A DNA stretch of 8,615 nucleotides from DYTH01 sp964552725. GTDB taxonomy: Bacteria > Desulfobacterota > Syntrophia > Syntrophales > UBA5619. Location: contig CAZKHU010000112.1 of the NCBI GenBank assembly GCA_964552725.1, positions 1-8,615 of the forward strand, given 5' to 3'. Of the stretch, positions 1 through 6,899 are shown one piece after another (the first letter of the stretch is position 1; each line of letters begins with the position of its first letter). Under the pieces are notes generated by a model, which saw nothing but the letters and a program-made list of their open reading frames with translations, was not told where the DNA came from and did no database searches. A program made the translations under genes and the position numbers.

Positions 1-13
1 GCTCAGAATCGTT

Positions 14-51
14 GCGGGAATGACAAGAATGGGGAGTTTTGCAATTACCTC
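14..51 (+). repeat. Partial copy (right end) of the dispersed MITE-like repeat
   Basis: Bases 14-25 (GCGGGAATGACA) and 34-51 (GAGTTTTGCAATTACCTC) match the right end of the element at 6163-6352, where GCGGGAATGACA lies at 6316-6327 and GAGTTTTGCAATTGGCTC at 6335-6352. Bases 34-51 are also an exact 18-base reverse complement of that element's left end (6163-6180). The rest of this copy would lie left of the window. It ends 34 bases before the chosen start codon of the cyclase gene. The in-frame ATG at 20 therefore lies inside the repeat and is not a credible start. Confidence 0.8.
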
Positions 52-85
52 CAGTGTCTGCCCGATAAACTTAAAGACGATTATT

Positions 86-2659
86 ATGGAAAAAATGCCT
101 TCTTTTTCTCTTGAAAACAGAAATCTTCGCTACCGCCTCACCCTTATTTTTTCCTTCTTCTTTTTTGCCCCTTTCCTCGGGCTTTTATACTTCGGGCTGA
201 AATATGATCTTATCAAGGACGCTCTTCTCCCGCCTTTTATTGTTCTGCTGTTGTTGTCATTACTCATCGGCTACGTTCTCATTCGCCGCGTTTTCGACCG
301 CATCAGCGGCATTTACCGACAGACGGGGGCCTTGACAAAAGAAATCGACGGTTTCGATCACAATTCCTTTAATAACGAATTGAGTGGAATCCTCGACTCT
401 TTTCAGGTTGTCAATAAAGAACTGAAAAACAGTTTTGGAATAATAGAAAAAAGGGCCGTTCAGCTCTCCACTCTGAAAGAACTTTCCGATCTCTGTTACA
501 TCACCTTTGACAGCAATGACCTGTTTTCGATCACCCTGGAAATGGCCATGAAGCTCACAAAAGCCGACATCGGTTCCGTTTTGCTGCTCGACGGCAAAGA
601 GCGCGACACGCTTGTCGTGCGGGCCACTTACGGCCTGGAAAATATTATCCATCCCGGAGACCGGATGGACTTTTCGACGAGCATTGCCAAATACGCCGTG
701 ATCAACAAATCACCGCTGCTCATTGACGACATCGAGAAGGACAAGCGTTTCGGCAGGGAAAACCGCCCCCATTACGCGACGAAATCGTTTCTCTGCATGC
801 CGCTCAAGGGCATGCAGGAGGTCTTTGGAGTCCTCACCCTCTCCCGCCGCGAAGAAAACATACCCTTTAACGCCGATGATGTCGAAGCCTTGACCCCCCT
901 TATCAGCAATGCCGCCATCACCCATGATAACCTCCATCTCAGAAGGCATTATCAAGAAAGCATGCAGCAACTGGAAACTTACTCAGACATTTTAAAGATT
1001 CTCGGCTCCAGTCTGCATAACGGGGAACTGCTGCAAGCCATTCTGGACAGAATGCAGAAAGGCGTACCCTTTGATATCGCGGCAATATTCGAAATACCAA
1101 AAGAAAATACAGAACAGGCAACGTTTCTGGATATCATCTCCACGGTTCCGACGGGACTGCTTGCAAACTCGCGATACGATTTCATCGGATCATCGATAGA
1201 TGTTTCCCTGAAAAAGGGAAATATCCTCTTTATAAAAGACACCCTGGGACTGCAACATCCGCTCGACAAGAATATTTTCAGCGATCATTCCGTGCAGGAA
1301 GCCGTCCTGGCGCCGTTGAAAATCGGAGGAAAGGTAGCAGGGATAGCCGTTTTCGGCTCTTTTGCTTCCGACATTATCAACAAGCATGAGAAGGAGATTG
1401 GCGATATAGCCTCACTTCTTTCCATTGCAATCGAAAAGAACAGCATTTACGCAGCGCTTTACAAACGGCACCAGGAAATGGATTCAATCAAGCAGATCGG
1501 GGGGATTCTTGCCGCTTCCACCTTCGACCAGCAGGAAGTCCTCAAGCATACGATGGAGATGATTCGGACAATCGTCAATGTGGAAGCGGGATTTCTGATG
1601 CTCCTGGAAAATAATGAACTGGTGTCGAAAATCGCCTTCAATGCCGATCCCACAATCGATGCCGGGCTTCTTCTCTCAATTCATATGCCTTTCGGCCAGG
1701 GAATCGCCGGCTATTCAGCGGCGCGCGGCGAATCGATCATCGTCCCCGACGCGCGGAAATCCCGGCATTTCAATCCCGAGTTCGATCTGCAAACCGGGTT
1801 TCAGACCCGCTCCGCGCTCTGCGTCCCTCTCATCTCCCGGGGACGGGTGCTGGGAGTAATCGAGACCATCAACAAGATCGGCGGAGATTTTAACAATGAT
1901 GACCTGCACTTGTTGCAGTCGATCGCAACCTCGGTCAGCATCGCCCTGGAAAATTCGCAACTTTATCGCGAAACCCGCTCCATGGCCGAACATGAAAGGG
2001 AAATAAGGAATATATTTCAGCGGTTTGTTCCTCACGAAATAGTCGACAGAATCATCCACAACGCCGAAGAGGGCAAACCGCTTCCGGAAGAGTTAAAGAC
2101 CATTACCCTCTTAAACATCGACATCCGCAATTTTTCCAATCTTTCCCGAAAGCTGGGCCCCCAGAGAACGGTGGCCATCTTGAACCGTTTCTTCGCCGAA
2201 ATGGGCGAAATCATCTTCAGCCACAGCGGAATCGTCGACAAATATCTCGGCGACGGCTTTCTGGCCCTTTTCGGCGCCCCCGTTTCCAGTGGAACGGATG
2301 CTGAAAACGCCGTCCGGGCAGCGCTGAAAATGAGGGAGCAATTCCTCGCCATCAACAGCTTTTTTATAGATCAAACGGGTTATCCGCTTTCAATGGGAAT
2401 CAGCATCCATACGGGAGAGGCGGTCGTCGGCAACATCGGCTTTGACAAAAAAATGGATTACACCGTAATCGGCGACTCGGTGAATGCCGTCTTCCGCCTG
2501 CAGGATCTGACCAAAACCATCCCCAACAGCATCCTGATCAGTGAAAAGACATTACGGGCGGTCGTATCGCCCATCCTGGACGTCCAGGAAACGGGCAAGT
2601 GCGATCTCGGCAGTACCCTTGGAGAGCTTGTCATTTACAAACTGCTCGGTTTTAAATAA
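86..2659 (+). CDS. Membrane-anchored class III adenylate cyclase with three GAF domains
   Basis: The 857-residue product is predicted to make cAMP (possibly cGMP) from the nucleoside triphosphate at the inner membrane under control of GAF sensors. Two hydrophobic helices (about 18-37 and 47-66) are joined by only about ten residues, so there is no periplasmic sensor domain. A HAMP-like linker follows (about 67-125). Three GAF domains lie at about 129-285, 303-452 and 465-628. The third is the most canonical (GQGIAGY, TRSALCVPL) and carries an N596-K597...F602...D606 arrangement close to the NKFDE motif of cyclic-nucleotide-binding GAF domains. The cyclase domain (about 645-857) has all the key residues: metal Asp679 (NIDIRNFS) and Asp723 (KYLGDGF), substrate-selecting Lys719 and Thr793 (DYTVIGD), and transition-state Asn800 and Arg804. 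The Lys/Thr pair suggests ATP as substrate. The start at 86 avoids the repeat upstream; no strong Shine-Dalgarno is visible, and ATG at 95 is an alternative. It appears to be a single-gene unit. Confidence 0.93.
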   Translation: MEKMPSFSLENRNLRYRLTLIFSFFFFAPFLGLLYFGLKYDLIKDALLPPFIVLLLLSLLIGYVLIRRVFDRISGIYRQTGALTKEIDGFDHNSFNNELSGILDSFQVVNKELKNSFGIIEKRAVQLSTLKELSDLCYITFDSNDLFSITLEMAMKLTKADIGSVLLLDGKERDTLVVRATYGLENIIHPGDRMDFSTSIAKYAVINKSPLLIDDIEKDKRFGRENRPHYATKSFLCMPLKGMQEVFGVLTLSRREENIPFNADDVEALTPLISNAAITHDNLHLRRHYQESMQQLETYSDILKILGSSLHNGELLQAILDRMQKGVPFDIAAIFEIPKENTEQATFLDIISTVPTGLLANSRYDFIGSSIDVSLKKGNILFIKDTLGLQHPLDKNIFSDHSVQEAVLAPLKIGGKVAGIAVFGSFASDIINKHEKEIGDIASLLSIAIEKNSIYAALYKRHQEMDSIKQIGGILAASTFDQQEVLKHTMEMIRTIVNVEAGFLMLLENNELVSKIAFNADPTIDAGLLLSIHMPFGQGIAGYSAARGESIIVPDARKSRHFNPEFDLQTGFQTRSALCVPLISRGRVLGVIETINKIGGDFNNDDLHLLQSIATSVSIALENSQLYRETRSMAEHEREIRNIFQRFVPHEIVDRIIHNAEEGKPLPEELKTITLLNIDIRNFSNLSRKLGPQRTVAILNRFFAEMGEIIFSHSGIVDKYLGDGFLALFGAPVSSGTDAENAVRAALKMREQFLAINSFFIDQTGYPLSMGISIHTGEAVVGNIGFDKKMDYTVIGDSVNAVFRLQDLTKTIPNSILISEKTLRAVVSPILDVQETGKCDLGSTLGELVIYKLLGFK

Positions 2660-2668
2660 CCATTTCCT

Positions 2669-3892
2669 TCAATCCCCGCCTCTGGTCAAAAGCGCAACGG
2701 CCTCGATATGGGCGGTTTGGGGAAACATGTCGAAAGGCTGCACAATTTCCAGGCAATATCCGCTGTTCAATAAATGCCGCACATCGCGGGCCTGCGTCGA
2801 GGGATTGCAGGATACATAGACAATGCGCTGCGGATTCAGGCATGACAGGGCCTCGATCACCCCTTCGCTGCAACCGTCCCGGGGCGGATCAAGGATGACT
2901 ACATCGGCTTTAAGCCCCGGCTCGACAAATTCCCTTTTCAGGATGGCAGCGGCATCCCCGTGATAGCATTTTGCCCCGGCAAGCCCCGCCCGCTTTAAAT
3001 TCATCCTTGCACAGCGGATGGCGTCTTCATCGCCTTCCCCGCAGAAAAGGGCGCCGGCCTGCCCGCCGAGAAAAAGCGAAAACAACCCGGCGCCGCCATA
3101 AAGATCGAGAACGGTTTCACGGCCTGAAAGAGACGCCATCTTCACTACCTGCTCAACAAACCTTTCCACAAGAAAGATATTCGCCTGAAAGAAGCCCCGG
3201 CCGGGAACCGTTATTTTTTTCCCCGCCACAACTCTCAAAACATCCGGCGGTTTTTCTGAGCCGGTGAAAATAGTGGTCGGCGGCTCTCCGGGATCATCCG
3301 CCCAGATGACCTGCCGTTCGCGCAGCGCCGCAACGGAACCACTTCTTACGGCAGTTTGCAGGGCGCTGTATTTGCGGTTTATCGATTCCGCGGCAATAAG
3401 GCATCCTGAAATTTCGATAACGCTATGACTTCTTGCCGCCATAAGCCCCAGGTAGCTTGCCTTCCGGCTACCGTCCCCCGCCAGGTGAAATTCCGCCTTT
3501 CCCCTCCAGCCAAAGGGCTGCGGGGAGGCAATAACCGGCAACACCGGAGGAAAAGGGATGCCGGCGATCCTTCTGAACGCCTCTTCGATCTGTCGCTTCT
3601 TCAGTTCCAGTTGGTGCGGATACGTTATGTGCTGCATGGCGCAGCCGCCACAGCGCCCGTAGTATGGGCAACGGGGGGCTATCCTGTAGGAAGAGGGATT
3701 CAGCATCCGAACAATCCGCCCTTCCCCGTAATGCCTTTTGACCGCTGTAATCTCGATCTCAACTTCGTCGCCATCGACGGAAAAAGGGACAAAACAAACA
3801 AAATCATCAACCCTGGCAACACCGCTGCCCCCAAAGGCGACATCATCTATCTTGACACTGATTCTTTGACCTCGTTGCAAAACAACCCCCAT
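2669..3892 (-). CDS. rlmD: 23S rRNA (uracil-C5)-methyltransferase, RlmD/RumA type
   Basis: This 407-residue SAM-dependent enzyme forms 5-methyluridine in RNA; its closest functional match is RlmD, which modifies U1939 of 23S rRNA. An N-terminal TRAM domain (about 6-65, QRISVKIDDVAFGGSGVAR) binds RNA. Cys75, Cys81, Cys84 and Cys164 have the spacing of the RumA 4Fe-4S ligands. The methyltransferase fold shows the SAM loop DLYGGAGLFSL (263-273), ILDPPRDGC (333-341), the nucleophile Cys362 in SCNPSTQARD, and the general base Glu397 in HIEAVALL. The length is close to that of E. coli RumA (433). ATG at 3892 was chosen because it leads directly into the TRAM domain. The frame stays open upstream to an ATG at 3976, but those 28 residues are Cys/Arg-rich and look non-family. 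The gene is convergent with the cyclase gene, with 9 bases between stops and no obvious terminator. RlmC, TrmA or RlmCD-like specificity cannot be excluded from sequence alone. Confidence 0.93.
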   Translation of the reverse strand: MGVVLQRGQRISVKIDDVAFGGSGVARVDDFVCFVPFSVDGDEVEIEITAVKRHYGEGRIVRMLNPSSYRIAPRCPYYGRCGGCAMQHITYPHQLELKKRQIEEAFRRIAGIPFPPVLPVIASPQPFGWRGKAEFHLAGDGSRKASYLGLMAARSHSVIEISGCLIAAESINRKYSALQTAVRSGSVAALRERQVIWADDPGEPPTTIFTGSEKPPDVLRVVAGKKITVPGRGFFQANIFLVERFVEQVVKMASLSGRETVLDLYGGAGLFSLFLGGQAGALFCGEGDEDAIRCARMNLKRAGLAGAKCYHGDAAAILKREFVEPGLKADVVILDPPRDGCSEGVIEALSCLNPQRIVYVSCNPSTQARDVRHLLNSGYCLEIVQPFDMFPQTAHIEAVALLTRGGD

Positions 3893-4052
3893 CTCTTTGC
3901 GGGAATACTCGCGGCGCCGGCAGCAAAAACCGCCGTCATGCCTTATACTCCAAGCACATACGGGTACTTGTATCATCTAAACGGCCATCCGTAAACCATT
4001 TACCTTTACAACAAGGATAAATATTGCTAAGGGGCGACAATAAAAACACACG

Positions 4053-4057
4053 AAAGG
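4053..4057 (+). promoter_or_regulatory. Ribosome binding site that fixes the TTG start of the TraB-family gene
   Basis: AAAGG lies 6 bases before TTG at 4064. No ATG or GTG in the right frame lies close to the start of the conserved domain, so this site supports the unusual start codon. A weak promoter-like pair (TTTACC and TATTGC, 17 bases apart, just upstream) is too far from consensus to annotate. Confidence 0.6.
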
Positions 4058-4063
4058 CGCCCG

Positions 4064-5221
4064 TTGGAACATCAAAACATCAGCCGCATAAAACTCGATG
4101 ACCGGGAAATCATTCTTGTCGGCACAGCCCACGTTTCCCGTGACAGCATTGAACTCGTAGAACAGACAATCGATCTGGAGAAGCCGGATACGGTCTGCGT
4201 TGAGCTCTGCAAACCCCGCTACGACGCAATCCGGCAACAGAGCAAATGGCAGGATACCGACATCCTGAAGGTGATCCGGGAAAAGCGCTCCGGCGCCCTT
4301 TTGTCCCAGCTCATCATGGCGTCGATGCAGAAAAAGATCGCCCAGAAATTCCATGTAACCCCCGGCGAGGAGATGCTCCGGGCAATCGACCGGGCGGCGG
4401 CGAACGGCGCCGAGCTTATCCTTGCAGACAGGGAGATCCGGATTACTTTGCTGCGCGCCTGGCGCATGATGGGTTTCTGGAATAAAATGAAATTCATTCC
4501 GGATCTTATCCTCTCTTTTTTTTCCGACGAGGAGATCACCGAGGAGGAAATCGAAAAACTCAAACAGCAGGACGTCCTTGAATATACGCTCAAGACAATC
4601 GGAGAGAAACTCCCCCGCCTCAAGGAAATCCTGATCGACGAAAGGGATCTCTATCTTGCTCACACGATTAGCCATGCCCCGGGCGCCAGAATAATCGCGG
4701 TGGTCGGAGCCGGCCACGTGCCGGGGATAACAAGGCATCTCGGAGAAGATATCGATCTGGAATCATTGAATAAAATACCGGACAAGGGCAAATGGGGAAA
4801 AGCCGCGGGCTGGATCTTTTCTTTGACCATTGTCGGCATCTTCGCTGCCGGTTTTTTCTATTCCGGCTCCGCTGCAAGCTTGAAGATGATCGGCTGGTGG
4901 TCTGCCATCACCGCCTTTTTCGCCGGGTTGGGCGCCCTCGTCATGCTTGCCCACCCTCTGACGATTGCCGCCTCCGCTCTGGCTGCCCCGATAACAACCC
5001 TTCACCCGCTGATTGCCGCCGGCTGGGTCGCGGGACTGGCGGAGGCAACGCTCCGCAAGCCGCAGGTCAGGGATTTTCTCGCCCTGCCAAACGACATTGT
5101 CTCCGTCCGGGGATTCTTCCATAACAGGATTACGCGGCTGCTGCTGCTGGTTGCAGTTGTAAATCTGACTACCTCGATCGGAACCTTCCTGGCCATTCCG
5201 GTGATTATGAGGTTTCTGTAA
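4064..5221 (+). CDS. TraB/PrgY-family integral membrane protein
   Basis: This 385-residue protein belongs to the TraB family, whose name comes from the Enterococcus pheromone-shutdown protein TraB/PrgY. The biochemical role in most bacteria is unknown; the fold has been linked to the Tiki/GumN/EreA group of proposed metalloproteases or hydrolases. The N-terminal soluble domain carries GTAHVS (20-25), VELC (46-49) with a following Arg, ERD (193-195) and GAGHVPGI (215-222), which are the signature blocks of the family. The C-terminal part (about 247-385) contains about four hydrophobic segments. It includes the characteristic stretch with HPL at 297-299, AAPITTLHP (307-315) and a conserved EATLRKPQVRDF (327-338). 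The start is TTG with a good Shine-Dalgarno. The downstream rhomboid gene begins 9 bases after the stop, so the two are probably one operon. Pheromone processing itself should not be assumed here. Confidence 0.92.
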   Translation: MEHQNISRIKLDDREIILVGTAHVSRDSIELVEQTIDLEKPDTVCVELCKPRYDAIRQQSKWQDTDILKVIREKRSGALLSQLIMASMQKKIAQKFHVTPGEEMLRAIDRAAANGAELILADREIRITLLRAWRMMGFWNKMKFIPDLILSFFSDEEITEEEIEKLKQQDVLEYTLKTIGEKLPRLKEILIDERDLYLAHTISHAPGARIIAVVGAGHVPGITRHLGEDIDLESLNKIPDKGKWGKAAGWIFSLTIVGIFAAGFFYSGSAASLKMIGWWSAITAFFAGLGALVMLAHPLTIAASALAAPITTLHPLIAAGWVAGLAEATLRKPQVRDFLALPNDIVSVRGFFHNRITRLLLLVAVVNLTTSIGTFLAIPVIMRFL

Positions 5222-5225
5222 AGGA
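5221..5225 (+). promoter_or_regulatory. Ribosome binding site overlapping the upstream stop codon
   Basis: AAGGA begins on the last base of the TAA stop of the TraB-family gene. It sits 5 bases before ATG 5231 and 8 bases before a second in-frame ATG at 5234, so either could be used. The arrangement suggests translational coupling of the two genes. Confidence 0.65.
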
Positions 5226-5230
5226 TATCA

Positions 5231-6058
5231 ATGATGGGCGAAAAAAAATCAATGCTCTGTCCAAATTGCCGGAGACTGATCAGCAACGATGAGTCTGCCT
5301 GCCCTTACTGCGGCTATGCCAATCCCGGCGCGAGATGGAAAAAGGCCTTTGCCGGCAGGACATTGCTGGGCAATATCGATCCGGTTATGGCCGTTGTCAT
5401 TGTGAATTCATTTTTTTATCTCTTGTCGCTGCTGATCGATATGGGGGCGCTGGGCATGGCGGCTAACCCTATGACCTTCCTTTCCCCCTCGGAAAAGAGC
5501 GTCTTTCTGCTCGGGGCCACAGGAACCTTCCCGATCGGCTATGGGCGCTGGTGGACGCTTCTATCCGCATCATACCTCCACGGAGGGCTGCTTCACATCC
5601 TCTTCAACATGATGGCGTTAAGACAACTTGCCCCCTTTGTCATCGACGCCTTTGGTCTGAACCGTTTTGCGGTTCTCTACGTCTGGACCGGGGTTGCCGG
5701 GTTTTTTCTGTCATGGCTGGCCAAAGTGCCTTTCACTCTGGGAGCCTCCGCCTCCATCTGCGGGCTGATCGGCGCCATTGTCTTCTACGGGAAAAGCCGC
5801 GGCGGCGTTTATGGAGAAGCTATCTATCGCCAGGCAATGGGCTGGATAGTCGGCCTTGTCCTCTTCGGGCTTTTTCTCCCCGGAATCAACAACTGGGCAC
5901 ATGGCGGCGGCATCGTCTCGGGCATCGCCATCGCCTTTCTTGTCGGCTATGACGAGCGCCGCCGGGAAACGGCCTTCCTTCGGATGCTCGGCACGGCAAG
6001 CATTCTTTTGACCGCCGTTACGCTCCTTTGGGCGGTATTGCAGGCTTTCTACTTATGA
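5231..6058 (+). CDS. Rhomboid-family intramembrane serine protease with N-terminal zinc ribbon
   Basis: This 275-residue protein is predicted to cut transmembrane substrates within the membrane. The N-terminus carries a short zinc ribbon with CPNC (Cys10, Cys13) and CPYCG (Cys24, Cys27). A rhomboid core of about six to seven hydrophobic segments follows from residue 50. Key residues are visible: Asn126 in the HILFNMMAL helix (oxyanion side, with His117 and His122 nearby), the nucleophile Ser173 in GASAS, and His224 in NNWAHGGG. The classical GxSG motif is GASA here, so the Gly after the Ser is replaced by Ala; the catalytic Ser and His are both kept, so the enzyme is probably active. A further hydrophobic helix (about 254-272) closes the protein. 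It lies directly behind the TraB-family gene, with the ribosome binding site in that gene's stop codon, which implies shared expression. The substrate is unknown. Confidence 0.92.
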   Translation: MMGEKKSMLCPNCRRLISNDESACPYCGYANPGARWKKAFAGRTLLGNIDPVMAVVIVNSFFYLLSLLIDMGALGMAANPMTFLSPSEKSVFLLGATGTFPIGYGRWWTLLSASYLHGGLLHILFNMMALRQLAPFVIDAFGLNRFAVLYVWTGVAGFFLSWLAKVPFTLGASASICGLIGAIVFYGKSRGGVYGEAIYRQAMGWIVGLVLFGLFLPGINNWAHGGGIVSGIAIAFLVGYDERRRETAFLRMLGTASILLTAVTLLWAVLQAFYL

Positions 6059-6102
6059 ACGCTTTCGGCATAGCTGTAAAAAGCCCTCTTCCTGCCGTTT
6101 GC

Positions 6103-6141
6103 CTTCAGCCTGAGCAGCTTCAGCCTCACTGCGTTAGCAGT
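6103..6141 (+). repeat. Short direct repeat and weak hairpin downstream of the rhomboid gene
   Basis: CTTCAGCCT occurs at 6103-6111 and again at 6118-6126, a 15-base period. It is followed by a 5-bp hairpin (ACTGC 6128-6132 with GCAGT 6137-6141, loop GTTA) and TTTT at 6147-6150. The hairpin could weakly terminate the TraB-rhomboid transcript, but the stem is short and the T-run is offset by 5 bases. Confidence 0.3.
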
Positions 6142-6162
6142 TGCGATTTTAATAGCACTGAC

Positions 6163-6352
6163 GAGGTAATTGCAAAACTCCGCGTCATGCCCGAAAGCAA
6201 AGCTTAATGTTCATAATGCTTTTGTCGGGCATCCATGATTGCAAATAGTTAAAAGCTGGATTATAAACATTAAACTTCGTTTTCCCGCCCAGAGTTTACC
6301 CCCGCGTAGGCGGGGGCGGGAATGACAGCGTTGGGAGTTTTGCAATTGGCTC
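6163..6352. repeat. MITE-like palindromic intergenic element of about 190 bp
   Basis: The outer ends are GAGGTAATTGCAAAACTC (6163-6180) and GAGTTTTGCAATTGGCTC (6335-6352), inverted repeats matching at 16 of 18 bases. The similarity continues inward: GTCATGCCCG on the left mirrors CGGGAATGAC on the right. CTGACG occurs at both borders (6158-6163 and 6352-6357), a possible target-site duplication. Inside are a long imperfect hairpin (ATGCCCG 6187-6193 with CGGGCAT 6226-6232, continued by AAAGCA 6194-6199 with TGCTTT 6217-6222) and a GC hairpin (CCCCCGC 6299-6305 with GCGGGGG 6310-6316). The GC hairpin competes with a 9-bp outer pairing (6282-6290 with 6314-6322). No open reading frame is present, so any movement would need a transposase encoded elsewhere. 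It fills most of the gene-free stretch 6059-6409. Confidence 0.75.
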
Positions 6353-6395
6353 TGACGTAAAATAATTGCGGAGAAAATACGGAATCAAGCAAGAC

Positions 6396-6401
6396 GGGAG
6401 G
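6396..6401 (+). promoter_or_regulatory. Strong ribosome binding site of the lipoprotein gene
   Basis: GGGAGG lies 8 bases before ATG 6410. It is the strongest Shine-Dalgarno sequence in the window and fixes the start of the lipoprotein gene. Confidence 0.75.
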
Positions 6402-6409
6402 AAATTATC

Positions 6410-6814
6410 ATGAAAAAGAAATTATCAGGCCTATTTATTGCTGTCGCCGCTTTGCCCTTACTTTTCGGCTGCGACACGGCACTGACAGTCGGTTCAAAAA
6501 CAGTGGGCATCCGCTCCGGTTCGTTTCTTTACGAGGACGGCTATCTGCGGACCACTTACCATGCCTCCTTTGAGGCCGTCTATGCCGCCTGCGAAAAAAC
6601 CCTTGCCGGATTGAAGGCGACCGATATCGAACGGATCAGAAATATTTCCCAGGGGAGTTTCACAGCCCTGCTGATGGATGAAAAGATCCGGATAAACGTC
6701 GATTATCTGGAAAAAGGAATGACCGCCGTCTCCGTCATGGTGGGAACTGCGGGAAACAAAATCGCCGCCCAGCTCCTCCACGACCGGATTGCCGAAAACC
6801 TGAAAACGTCCTGA
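6410..6814 (+). CDS. Small lipoprotein, DUF3568-like
   Basis: This 134-residue protein has a lipoprotein signal peptide: a KKK start, a hydrophobic core at residues 5-17 and the lipobox LFGC with Cys21 as the lipidated residue. The mature part is about 114 residues. It shows a pattern I associate with DUF3568 lipoproteins of Desulfobacterota: a G-rich, YEDGYLRTTY opening, an aromatic/Ala helix (FEAVYAACEKTLAGL), then a strand-rich part with a GSFTALLMDEKIRINVDYLE block and a C-terminal helix. The function is unknown. Asp22 follows the lipid-bearing Cys; in E. coli Asp at +2 keeps a lipoprotein in the inner membrane, but it is not certain that the rule holds here. The gene stands alone between the MITE-like repeat and a terminator, with a strong Shine-Dalgarno sequence. 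The family assignment is from memory of the pattern and is less certain than the lipoprotein call. Confidence 0.85.
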   Translation: MKKKLSGLFIAVAALPLLFGCDTALTVGSKTVGIRSGSFLYEDGYLRTTYHASFEAVYAACEKTLAGLKATDIERIRNISQGSFTALLMDEKIRINVDYLEKGMTAVSVMVGTAGNKIAAQLLHDRIAENLKTS

Positions 6815-6856
6815 ACCGGAAAGCCGCCATCGCAAGAATCTTCTGGCGGACTGCCT

Positions 6857-6899
6857 AAAAACCCCGGCAGTTCAAAGATCGGGAACTCTGCCGTTTTTT
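6857..6899. terminator. Bidirectional intrinsic terminator between the lipoprotein and rlmI genes
   Basis: CGGCAG (6865-6870) plus TTC (6871-6873) pairs with GAA (6883-6885) plus CTGCCG (6888-6893), leaving a 2-base bulge (6886-6887) and a 9-base loop. TTTTTT follows at 6894-6899 on the + strand, and AAAAA at 6857-6861 gives a T-run on the - strand. The hairpin can thus end both converging transcripts. Its right T-run overlaps the TAA stop of the rlmI-type gene. Confidence 0.8.

Noticed and set aside
3425..3994. Open frame of 189 codons on the + strand opposite the RlmD-type gene
   Set aside because: It is a shadow of the TRAM and iron-sulfur region of the real gene, with low-complexity composition.
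3977..4738. Open frame of 253 codons on the - strand opposite the TraB-family gene
   Set aside because: It lies almost wholly antisense to a gene with clear family motifs, has no recognisable domain, and reflects codon bias of the true frame.
6059..6162. Possible small or decayed gene after the rhomboid gene
   Set aside because: No frame of useful length or with a ribosome binding site was seen; the stretch holds only short direct repeats and a weak hairpin.
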